A stretch of DNA of 6,226 nucleotides from Candidatus Omnitrophota bacterium (lineage in GTDB: Bacteria > Omnitrophota > Omnitrophia > Omnitrophales > Danuiimicrobiaceae): NCBI GenBank assembly GCA_016206945.1, contig JACQQP010000022.1, positions 1-6,226 on the forward strand, in the 5' to 3' direction. Below the pieces are notes generated by a model. The model was given only the letters and a program-made list of their open reading frames with translations. It made no database searches and was not told the origin of the DNA. Each line of letters opens with the position of its first letter. The stretch's first letter is position 1. The translations under genes were made by a program, and so were the position numbers. Shown one piece after another: positions 1 to 5,219 of the stretch.

Positions 1-24
1 TCTTGGGCTGGGAGTTTTTTTTTA

Positions 25-729
25 GTGAGAGATATGAATCTTGTCTTGGATAATATATTTGTTTTTTTATTGATCTTTTCTTATTTCCGTGTTCCGAGTC
101 AATATCAACATAAGGTTCTATTTCTGGGCATCCTTGGCGCCATCATCTTTCGCGGAATTTTTATTGCGGCAGGCTTGTCTTTAATTCATCGGTTCGATTG
201 GTTGATTTATTTTTTTGGGGCACTGTTAGTTTGGACTGGCTTTAAAATGCTTATGGAAAAGGAAAGGAAAATTGATCCTGAGAAAAATCGCATCGTGCGG
301 CTGTTTCGTAAGGTGATGCCGGTAACGATGCAGTATGAAGGAGACAAATTTTTGATCCGAAAGGGCGGAAGGTGGTTTGCCACTCCCTTATTGATCGTTT
401 TAATTGTGGTGGAATCCACAGATATCGTTTTTGCTGTTGATTCGATTCCGGCTATTTTTGCGGTGACTTTGGATCCTTTTATCGTTTACACCTCCAATAT
501 TTTTGCGATCTTGGGTTTACGGGCCCTCTATTTTACACTTGCGGGGTTGATCGAGCGTTTTCATTTATTAAGTTATGGATTGTCGGTCATTCTTATTTTT
601 GTGGGCATAAAGATGTTGATTTCAGATTTCTTTCATTTACCCATTGGTGTGGCGCTCGGTTTTATTGCAAGCGCTTTACTCGTTTCAATGATAACCTCCA
701 TTCTTTGGCCTCCAAAACCGCCAAAATAA
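25..729 (+). CDS. TerC/Alx-family integral membrane protein, 5'-truncated
   Basis: This is the C-terminal two thirds of a TerC-family membrane protein. Characterised relatives are linked to metal (Mn2+) export, tellurium resistance or alkaline response. Residues 9-10 (DN of LDNIFVF) and 130-140 (ESTD...AVDS) are the two acidic family motifs inside the membrane. About seven hydrophobic segments follow: roughly 11-24, 31-54, 58-77, 117-148, 153-176, 182-203 and 205-227. A charged cytoplasmic loop lies at about 78-113. The family usually has about 300 or more residues, so the first helices are missing. The GTG at 25 is only the first possible start: its frame is open to base 1, and the family sequence before DN is SLSV rather than the NLVL seen here, which points to frameshifts at the edge. 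The stop is followed 20 bases later by a perfect hairpin. Family assignment is firm; the substrate is not shown by the sequence. Confidence 0.9.
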   Translation: MRDMNLVLDNIFVFLLIFSYFRVPSQYQHKVLFLGILGAIIFRGIFIAAGLSLIHRFDWLIYFFGALLVWTGFKMLMEKERKIDPEKNRIVRLFRKVMPVTMQYEGDKFLIRKGGRWFATPLLIVLIVVESTDIVFAVDSIPAIFAVTLDPFIVYTSNIFAILGLRALYFTLAGLIERFHLLSYGLSVILIFVGIKMLISDFFHLPIGVALGFIASALLVSMITSILWPPKPPK

Positions 730-749
730 CCACACTGGTCTTTAAAGAG

Positions 750-776
750 AATGGCCAGCTCAATGAGCTGGCCATT
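750..776. terminator. Perfect 12-bp hairpin between convergent transcripts
   Basis: The arms AATGGCCAGCTC (750-761) and GAGCTGGCCATT (765-776) pair perfectly around a 3-base loop. It lies 20 bases after the terC stop on the plus strand. On the minus strand it comes 28 bases after the riboswitch aptamer. On the minus strand the stem is followed by CTCTTTAAA, a modest U-rich run; on the plus strand A-rich sequence follows, so it lacks a classical plus-strand U tract. It probably acts in both directions and may be the terminator part of the riboswitch. Confidence 0.7.
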
Positions 777-804
777 AAAATAAATGATAAGTTCATCTCT
801 GCTA

Positions 805-915
805 CGCCTACGAGATTAGCTTACGGGTTCGGACTGCAGAGAATAGCCCGCTCAATTTCTCAAGTTCACCCACCTACCTACTTTTCCCGCATTCTATCGA
901 ATTTAGAATTAGGCG
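805..915 (-). promoter_or_regulatory. ydaO/yuaA-type c-di-AMP riboswitch aptamer (minus strand)
   Basis: Read on the minus strand, this region carries the conserved parts of the ydaO/yuaA aptamer in the right order. P1 closes CGCCTA (915-910) with TAGGCG (810-805). Next come a 6-bp hairpin ATTCTA/TAGAAT (909-904 with 896-891), GCGGGA (890-885) and GGGTGAA (871-865). A hairpin GGGCT/AGTCC follows (849-845 with 835-831). Last is the core block GAACCCGTAAGCTAATCTCG (830-811), which closely resembles the 3' part of the B. subtilis ydaO RNA as I remember it. The class binds c-di-AMP and usually turns off genes for cell-wall hydrolases or ion and osmolyte transport. Here the aptamer starts 12 bases after the stop codon of the exported-protein gene, and no minus-strand gene follows it. 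Identification is by reading motifs, not by a covariance search. Confidence 0.85.
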
Positions 916-927
916 ACCTGGGTTGCC

Positions 928-1287
928 TTACATGCCAGTTGGCGGTGCTTCAGCAGCAGTAGTCTCTTCGGCAGGTGCTGGAACTTCGAGGCGCTGAACG
1001 GACGTTGCCGTTAAGCTTTTCGTTGTCGCATCCTCTTCGGTATCCACCCAAATCTCATCGCCGACTGCCAAGCTCGCCAAGGAATCTACGCCAGAGTAGG
1101 TGGTTGTGTCTTTCACCCCAACCGTGACGTTTTCCTCAGCTCCTGTTTCAGGATTGACCTGGCCAACGGTGATGGTGCTGGCAGCAGAATCCACGCTGAC
1201 CACTTTACCACCGACCGATTTCGCATAAGCGACCCCTTGAGAAAACGCCAGGGCAGCTACGAGCATCGAAATAATGAGTTGCTTCAT
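928..1287 (-). CDS. Small exported protein with DUF5666-like beta domain
   Basis: The protein has 119 residues. Residues 1-22 form a Sec signal peptide: KQ, then a hydrophobic stretch, then a likely signal peptidase I cut after AYA (22/23). The mature part (about 23-101) alternates short beta strands in the pattern GKVVSVDSAASTITV ... VTVGVKDTTTYSGVDSLASLAVGDEIWVDTEED ... SLTATSVQRLE when read in pieces. This resembles small DUF5666/OB-fold-like periplasmic domains of unknown function. The tail (102-119) is rich in Pro, Ala, Glu and Thr and looks disordered. No cysteine or catalytic motif is visible. The ATG at 1287 is supported by a near-perfect AAGGAGGTG ribosome binding site 7 bases upstream, suggesting strong expression. 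The gene is divergent from the c-di-GMP genes. Its stop lies against the c-di-AMP riboswitch on the same strand. The reading frame and export are well supported; the domain assignment is tentative. Confidence 0.85.
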   Translation of the reverse strand: MKQLIISMLVAALAFSQGVAYAKSVGGKVVSVDSAASTITVGQVNPETGAEENVTVGVKDTTTYSGVDSLASLAVGDEIWVDTEEDATTKSLTATSVQRLEVPAPAEETTAAEAPPTGM

Positions 1288-1294
1288 TTTGTTT

Positions 1295-1303
1295 CACCTC
1301 CTT
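1295..1303 (-). promoter_or_regulatory. Strong ribosome binding site of the exported-protein gene
   Basis: AAGGAGGTG on the minus strand, spaced 7 bases from the ATG at 1287, nearly the full anti-16S complement. It fixes the start of the gene and is the strongest ribosome binding site in the window. Confidence 0.85.
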
Positions 1304-1324
1304 TCTATATTGTTTAAGACGTCA

Positions 1325-1352
1325 GGTCGATTTTCTTTATTCAAAATCAACC
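1325..1352 (-). promoter_or_regulatory. Leader hairpin upstream of the exported-protein gene
   Basis: On the minus strand GGTTGATTTT (1352-1343) pairs with AAAATCGACC (1334-1325) over 10 bp with one G-U wobble and an 8-base loop. On the plus strand the wobble becomes an A-C mismatch, so the structure favours minus-strand RNA. It lies about 20 bases upstream of the ribosome binding site and just after a T8 run. It could be an mRNA-stabilising 5' structure or a regulatory leader; no known riboswitch motif is recognised. Confidence 0.45.
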
Positions 1353-1445
1353 TAAAAAAAACGCCTCTTAACTTTAAGAAGTAACCTCCGCCTCAAGCGA
1401 ACGCCACAACTCAAAATCAAAAGGCCTTTAAAGTGATTCCAACGT

Positions 1446-1475
1446 CAGGAGAGGCTCACCTTCCTGCTTCTCCTG
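1446..1475 (+). promoter_or_regulatory. 10-bp hairpin in the divergent intergenic region
   Basis: CAGGAGAGGC (1446-1455) pairs with GCTTCTCCTG (1466-1475) with one G-U wobble and a 10-base loop. No T tract follows, so it is not a standard terminator. It could be an operator-like dyad or a leader structure. Function unknown. Confidence 0.4.
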
Positions 1476-1691
1476 CTACCCATCTTCCACCTTCACTATT
1501 GTGCTATCAAATGGCGGAAGATTCAGGATGTATCAGTCCTTTGGGAATATTCCGGGTTGCACCTCCAGATTAATGGTTCTAAATCAGAAAGTATAAGCCA
1601 GAGAAAATCAAAAATCAATACCGGTTTTTTCTGTGTGTCAACGCAATTTAGAAATGTCACCTTTTCTGCAATGGCTTTAATAAAACAGGAA

Positions 1692-1721
1692 TTGCGGTAC
1701 TTCCTAAGTGATTAAGATAAA
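1692..1721 (+). promoter_or_regulatory. Weak sigma70-like promoter candidate for the REC-GGDEF gene
   Basis: TTGCGG (1692-1697) and GATAAA (1716-1721) with an 18-base spacer, about 160 bases before the ATG at 1881. Each hexamer matches consensus at four positions. This is the best pair I could see upstream of the gene but it is weak, and chance matches are common in A/T-rich DNA. Confidence 0.2.
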
Positions 1722-1880
1722 TGGAGTTATAGGATTCATGACACGTAAAGTCACTCTGGATCGGCTGATTTGCAAGGTAGCTTCCATTTTGAGTGGTCCG
1801 GTTGGATCTTGGGAATGTATGTGGTAGATTTTAAGGAGAATGGCTGCGAGGGTTCAAGGTCAAATTTCGAGAAGAGCGAG

Positions 1881-2774
1881 ATGGAAAAAACCGTTAGGGT
1901 CTTATTAATCGAAGACGATTCGGATTATGCCGCGCTCATGGTAGCGAGATTGTCTCGAGACAAAAGCATCTCGTTCGACATCCAGCGCGCTGAAGGATTA
2001 GAGGAGGGATTGAAACGGATCGGCGCAAAAGATATCGACATCGTTTTATTGGATTTGAATTTGCCTGATAGTCATGGGTTAGACACATTGGTGCAATTCA
2101 AGGCCCAGGCTGCCAATATTCCAGTCCTTGTTTTGACAGGTTTAGATGACGAATCTATTGCGGTTGAAGCGGTTCGGAGAGGGGCACAGGATTACCTGCT
2201 TAAAGGGGAAGCAGATGGGAAGATGCTTCCACGTGTGATCCGTTATGCTTTAGAACGGCATCGAATGCAGGAAGAACTGAGAAATCTTGCCCTCGTTGAT
2301 TTGCTTACAGGACTTTATAATCGAAGGGGTTTTTTTGCGTCTGCGGATCAACAAATCAAGTTAGCGATAAGGACCAAAAGGGAGTTCCTCCTGCTGCTTG
2401 CCGATTTGGATGGACTGAAGCAGATTAATGACGCCTTTGGTCACCCAGAAGGAGATCAAGCGCTGGTTCGGGTGGCAGAGATTTTGAAGATTACCTTTCG
2501 AGGTTCTGATATTTTAGCGCGCATCGGAGGAGATGAATTCGCCATTTTTGCAGTGGAGGCCGTTCGAGGCGGTGTCGAATCTTTGCTTGCACGTTTAAAG
2601 AAAGGCGTGGATAAACATAACTCCCAAGCGAACGGTCGCTATCGGATATCGTTGAGCGTTGGGTTTAGCCATTTTGACCCGTCGAATCCTTCTTCCTTAG
2701 ATCAACTCATTGCCCAAGCCGATTCTGACTTATATCGTGACAAACAAACGAAAAGTAAGCCACAAAGGGCCTAG
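1881..2774 (+). CDS. REC-GGDEF response regulator, diguanylate cyclase
   Basis: A 297-residue response regulator that should make c-di-GMP from two GTP when phosphorylated. The receiver domain (about 5-122) keeps the acidic pair D12/D13, phospho-acceptor D58 (LLDLNLPDS), T86 and K108. A short helix (about 123-139) links to the GGDEF domain (140-292), which opens with DLLTGLYNRRG. The first metal-binding Asp is D175 (LADLDGLKQIND), N183 is the expected guanine-binding residue, and the active loop GGDEF is 216-220. R207-D210 (RGSD), five residues before GGDEF, is a product-inhibition I-site. No membrane segment: cytoplasmic. The frame is open back to a TTG at 1770, but ATG 1881 is preferred because the receiver strand begins at once, as in the neighbouring paralogue. 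The ribosome binding site (GAGAAGAG) is weak. The next gene is 179 bases downstream on the same strand. No histidine kinase is visible. Confidence 0.93.
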   Translation: MEKTVRVLLIEDDSDYAALMVARLSRDKSISFDIQRAEGLEEGLKRIGAKDIDIVLLDLNLPDSHGLDTLVQFKAQAANIPVLVLTGLDDESIAVEAVRRGAQDYLLKGEADGKMLPRVIRYALERHRMQEELRNLALVDLLTGLYNRRGFFASADQQIKLAIRTKREFLLLLADLDGLKQINDAFGHPEGDQALVRVAEILKITFRGSDILARIGGDEFAIFAVEAVRGGVESLLARLKKGVDKHNSQANGRYRISLSVGFSHFDPSNPSSLDQLIAQADSDLYRDKQTKSKPQRA

Positions 2775-2862
2775 CACATGTTATCTCATCAAAATTTATC
2801 CGATCGTTTTCAGCTGTGTCTTTCTAAAGTATAACGGTAAGTCGCTAACGGATAGGCGAGAC

Positions 2863-2893
2863 TTGGATAAATGAATTTAGAGTATGGTATACT
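2863..2893 (+). promoter_or_regulatory. Extended -10 promoter candidate for the REC-GGDEF-EAL gene
   Basis: TATACT (2888-2893) is a good -10 box with an upstream TG (2885-2886), the extended -10 pattern. TTGGAT (2863-2868) could serve as -35 with a long 19-base spacer. It lies about 60 bases before the ATG at 2954, so the second regulator can probably be transcribed alone. Confidence 0.5.
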
Positions 2894-2953
2894 TTCTCAG
2901 CAACTTTTGTTTTACATGAAAAGCGAAAAATCACCGAGAAGGGCGGTGTAGGA

Positions 2954-4675
2954 ATGTCACGAAAGAAAAGCCCAGTTCGCATTCTTCTGATCGAGGATGA
3001 TCCGAATTGTGTTTTGATTGTCAACGAGCATTTAAAAAAATGTCGAGAGAAAATTTCCGGGTTTTTTGAGATTGAGAAAGCAGAAAATCTTGCCCAAGGT
3101 TTGGAACGCTTAACTCAACGAAGATATGATATTGTCCTACTGGATCTTACCCTCCCTGATTCCAAAGGAATTGACACCTTGAACCAATTGCGGCCTCACA
3201 CGAAGGGTATACCCGTTGTAATTCTAACTGGTATTGCTGATGAAGCCGTTGCTTTAGAGGCACTTGATCGAGGGGCTGCAGATTATCTGATTAAGAATGA
3301 AATGTCTCACAATTCACTGGGGAGAACCGTGCTCTTCGCAATTGAGCGGTTCCATGCTCGGAAAGAGCTTGAGTCATTAACCGGTGAGCTCAAGGCGAAA
3401 AATGAACTGTTAGAGCGATTTGCCGTTCTCGATCATTTGACAGAGGTTTTAAATCGACGCGGCTTGGAACAAACGCTTCATCGAGAAAGTCGTTGGTCGA
3501 GAAGAGCAAAATCAGAATTGATTGCCGCATTGATTAGTCTCGATAATTTTAAGCAGATTAATGGTTCGCTGGGCCACGTGGCAGGAGATGTCGTACTAAA
3601 GGAGATCGCGAGTCGCCTCAAAGCTTCTCTGCGCGTCAGTGACTATATCGGTCGAATTGGGGGGGATGAGTTTCTTGTTCTATTGCCTGAAACCCCCTTG
3701 ACAGACGGAATTCGTGTGGCAGAGAAGCTGCGTCTTTCTATCTCCTCCTCACCTGTTTCTGTATCTAAAAATGAGGGCGTCCAGATCAAGGCGAGCATTG
3801 GTGTTTTGCCCGTTTCCATTACCACCTTTTCGCTCGAGGAACTTCTGACAAGTGCCTATAAGATTTTGGAGCGAAGCAAACGTTCCCGGAAAAATAAGGT
3901 TTTTGTTGGCAATCCTTCAGGAGAGGCTCAGGAAGTCCAGGGGGATTTTATCTCTAACTTAACTCAAAGACTTTCAAACGATGGGCAATTCTGGGCAGTT
4001 ATGCAGCCCATTTGCCGCTTGATTAATATGGAGCCAGTGGGCTACGAATTCTTGACTCGCTCAACGAGCAAGGGTTTTGAGATGCCTGCCGACTTTTTCC
4101 GGGCCAGCTTGGAGGCGAACGCCTTGACTTTAGTCGATCAAATGTGTTTTAAGGTGTGTCTTAGTTCCGCTGCCTGTCTTCAGCCGGACCTCAAGCGGCA
4201 CATCAATCTGTTTCCCTCCACGATGATCAATGTCCCAATCGAAGAACTTATAGAAGAAATTCGGTCGTTCCACGACAAAGGAATCTACTGTATCGAAATC
4301 AGCGAAGCACAGATTATTGGCGATCCTTCCTATTTGGTTACAGCGGTGAGGGGTTTGAAACAGCATGGAATTCTTGTTGCGATCGATGACGTGGGGTTCG
4401 GTCGGAGTTGTGTTGAAAGTCTGACCCTCCTCGAACCGGATATTGTTAAGATTGATCGAAAGGCAATCACGGGTGCTAAGGAAGATTTGAATCGCATCCG
4501 TTCCCTGGAACGGCTTTTGAGTATCGGGCGCTCTCTCGGTGCCGAGGTGATTGCTGAAGGAATTGAATCACGGAATGATTTAGAAGTCTTGATCGAACTT
4601 GGCGTCCGGTACGGCCAGGGTTATTTCATCGGAATGCCCGCCAAAGCTCCGAGCAGGCAAAAATCCTCGTTGTAA
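2954..4675 (+). CDS. REC-GGDEF-EAL response regulator, likely c-di-GMP phosphodiesterase
   Basis: A 573-residue cytoplasmic response regulator. The receiver (about 8-132) has D15/D16, phospho-acceptor D64 (LLDLTLPDS), T92 and K114. A helical linker (about 134-158, probably coiled coil) follows. The GGDEF domain (160-318) has the intact loop GGDEF at 236-240 and an I-site R227-D230. However, S195 stands where the first metal-binding Asp is expected (ISLDNFKQIN), and ND is changed to NG (203-204). The EAL domain (about 330-562) keeps all catalytic positions: E365 (written EFL), N418, E448 and E451, D478/D479 (DDVGFG), K499 and D501, E535 (AEGIE) and Q555 (GQGYF). It therefore probably hydrolyses c-di-GMP, with a weak or GTP-sensing GGDEF. 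The start is supported by GGCGGTG (2942-2948), 5 bases before the ATG. The receiver resembles that of the gene upstream, suggesting duplication. Confidence 0.93.
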   Translation: MSRKKSPVRILLIEDDPNCVLIVNEHLKKCREKISGFFEIEKAENLAQGLERLTQRRYDIVLLDLTLPDSKGIDTLNQLRPHTKGIPVVILTGIADEAVALEALDRGAADYLIKNEMSHNSLGRTVLFAIERFHARKELESLTGELKAKNELLERFAVLDHLTEVLNRRGLEQTLHRESRWSRRAKSELIAALISLDNFKQINGSLGHVAGDVVLKEIASRLKASLRVSDYIGRIGGDEFLVLLPETPLTDGIRVAEKLRLSISSSPVSVSKNEGVQIKASIGVLPVSITTFSLEELLTSAYKILERSKRSRKNKVFVGNPSGEAQEVQGDFISNLTQRLSNDGQFWAVMQPICRLINMEPVGYEFLTRSTSKGFEMPADFFRASLEANALTLVDQMCFKVCLSSAACLQPDLKRHINLFPSTMINVPIEELIEEIRSFHDKGIYCIEISEAQIIGDPSYLVTAVRGLKQHGILVAIDDVGFGRSCVESLTLLEPDIVKIDRKAITGAKEDLNRIRSLERLLSIGRSLGAEVIAEGIESRNDLEVLIELGVRYGQGYFIGMPAKAPSRQKSSL

Positions 4676-4755
4676 ATTGTTTCGCCAACCTTCCTGTATT
4701 TTAGAATCAGTTCTTTCACTTCAGTTGGAAGGGCGCGTTTAAGACGCTCGCTTCT

Positions 4756-4773
4756 GCGAAGCCGGTGCTTCGC
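4756..4773. repeat. GC-rich palindrome, REP-like
   Basis: GCGAAGC (4756-4762) and GCTTCGC (4767-4773) pair perfectly around CGGT. A further GCTTC just upstream (about 4750-4754) and CCGAAGC downstream (4796-4802) can pair with the same arms, so several foldings compete. This resembles REP-type dispersed palindromes; only one cluster lies in the window. Confidence 0.5.
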
Positions 4774-4831
4774 TACGGCCGAGTAGGGAACCTCGCCGAA
4801 GCCCGGAGGGAGAAGGCGCGTTTCAAAGTGA

Positions 4832-4851
4832 CCACGGGTATTAACCTGTGG
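4832..4851. repeat. 8-bp inverted repeat
   Basis: CCACGGGT (4832-4839) pairs with ACCTGTGG (4844-4851) with one G-U wobble and loop ATTA. It is followed by GC-rich sequence and then TTTTCTT. It could end transcripts of the REC-GGDEF-EAL gene 157 bases upstream, but the distance and the missing immediate T tract make this weak. Confidence 0.35.
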
Positions 4852-5080
4852 GGCCGCGTTTTCTTAAGCGAGCATACGAGTGGCCGCTTTTTTGACCTTA
4901 CTCGCAGTCCGATTGTTTTCCTCAACGGAGTGATAGTCTTGCAATGAGCAAGTCCTGTTTTAGGATTTTTCCCTTAAAGAGCCCTTCAAAAACTGATATC
5001 ATAACTGAGTGTCTTTCCATATTACAAAGGAAGGACAAGTTTTTCGGCGATCACCAACAGCAAAAACGGAAAATAACGCC

Positions 5081-5107
5081 AAAAGTTTGTATTTGCACCT
5101 TTGATCG
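5081..5107 (+). repeat. Direct repeat, left copy
   Basis: Bases 5081-5101 match 6124-6144 at 20 of 21 positions (the mismatch is G5095 against T6138). The match resumes as TGATCG in both copies after a 4-base indel. The copies are 1,043 bases apart and enclose the secreted propeller-like gene. Confidence 0.75.
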
Positions 5108-5219
5108 ACCCTTGTTCCGATAATGCGAAATTGTTCCGCTGGAGGACGCGCCAGGAGACCTTGCAGGTAGTGTTGGCGACCGCGCGAAAGGACTGAGGAA
5201 GCAAATAACCTATGCATCC

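Larger units (their letters stand above)
1304..1880. other. Divergent intergenic region, no gene seen
   Basis: This stretch separates the minus-strand exported-protein gene from the plus-strand REC-GGDEF gene. It must hold the promoters of both. No open frame with coding character is visible. It contains the leader hairpin at 1325-1352, a second hairpin at 1446-1475, a weak sigma70-like pair near 1692-1721, and A/T-rich DNA around 1590-1730. The octamer ACGTCAGG occurs twice (about 1319 and 1442). I see no tRNA and no c-di-GMP riboswitch core. Confidence 0.6.
4676..5219. other. Non-coding, repeat-rich intergenic region
   Basis: No convincing gene is seen in these 544 bases. Open frames on both strands overlap one another and show no family resemblance. 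The left part (about 4733-4860) is GC-rich and full of short palindromes, with GGCGCGTTT repeated at about 4734 and 4816. Two weak terminator-like stems with T runs occur at 4866-4893 and 4953-4970. The right part carries one copy of the direct repeat found again after the next gene. It looks like a site of small repeat-element accumulation. Confidence 0.6.

Noticed and set aside
805..915. c-di-GMP (GEMM) riboswitch or tRNA
   Set aside because: The GGTAGGTGGG run looked GEMM-like, but the GCAAAGC core is missing and the ydaO elements fit in order; no cloverleaf can be drawn.
705..962. Plus-strand open frame of 85 codons
   Set aside because: It overlaps the terC end, the hairpin and the minus-strand riboswitch, has no good ribosome binding site, and reads as the complement of structured RNA.
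1770..1880. N-terminal extension of the REC-GGDEF protein from the TTG at 1770
   Set aside because: The extra 37 residues have no family counterpart, and the paralogue starts directly before its receiver strand.
1840..1908. 22-codon open frame starting ATG 1840 after AAGGAG
   Set aside because: The spacer is one base, too short for initiation, and the peptide shows no recognisable features.
4866..4893. AAGCG/CGCTT stem with six T as a terminator for the REC-GGDEF-EAL gene
   Set aside because: Only 5 bp with a 14-base loop and about 190 bases past the stop; too weak to list as a terminator.
4765..4947. 60-codon plus-strand open frame
   Set aside because: It lies in the palindrome-rich region, has no ribosome binding site and no family resemblance.
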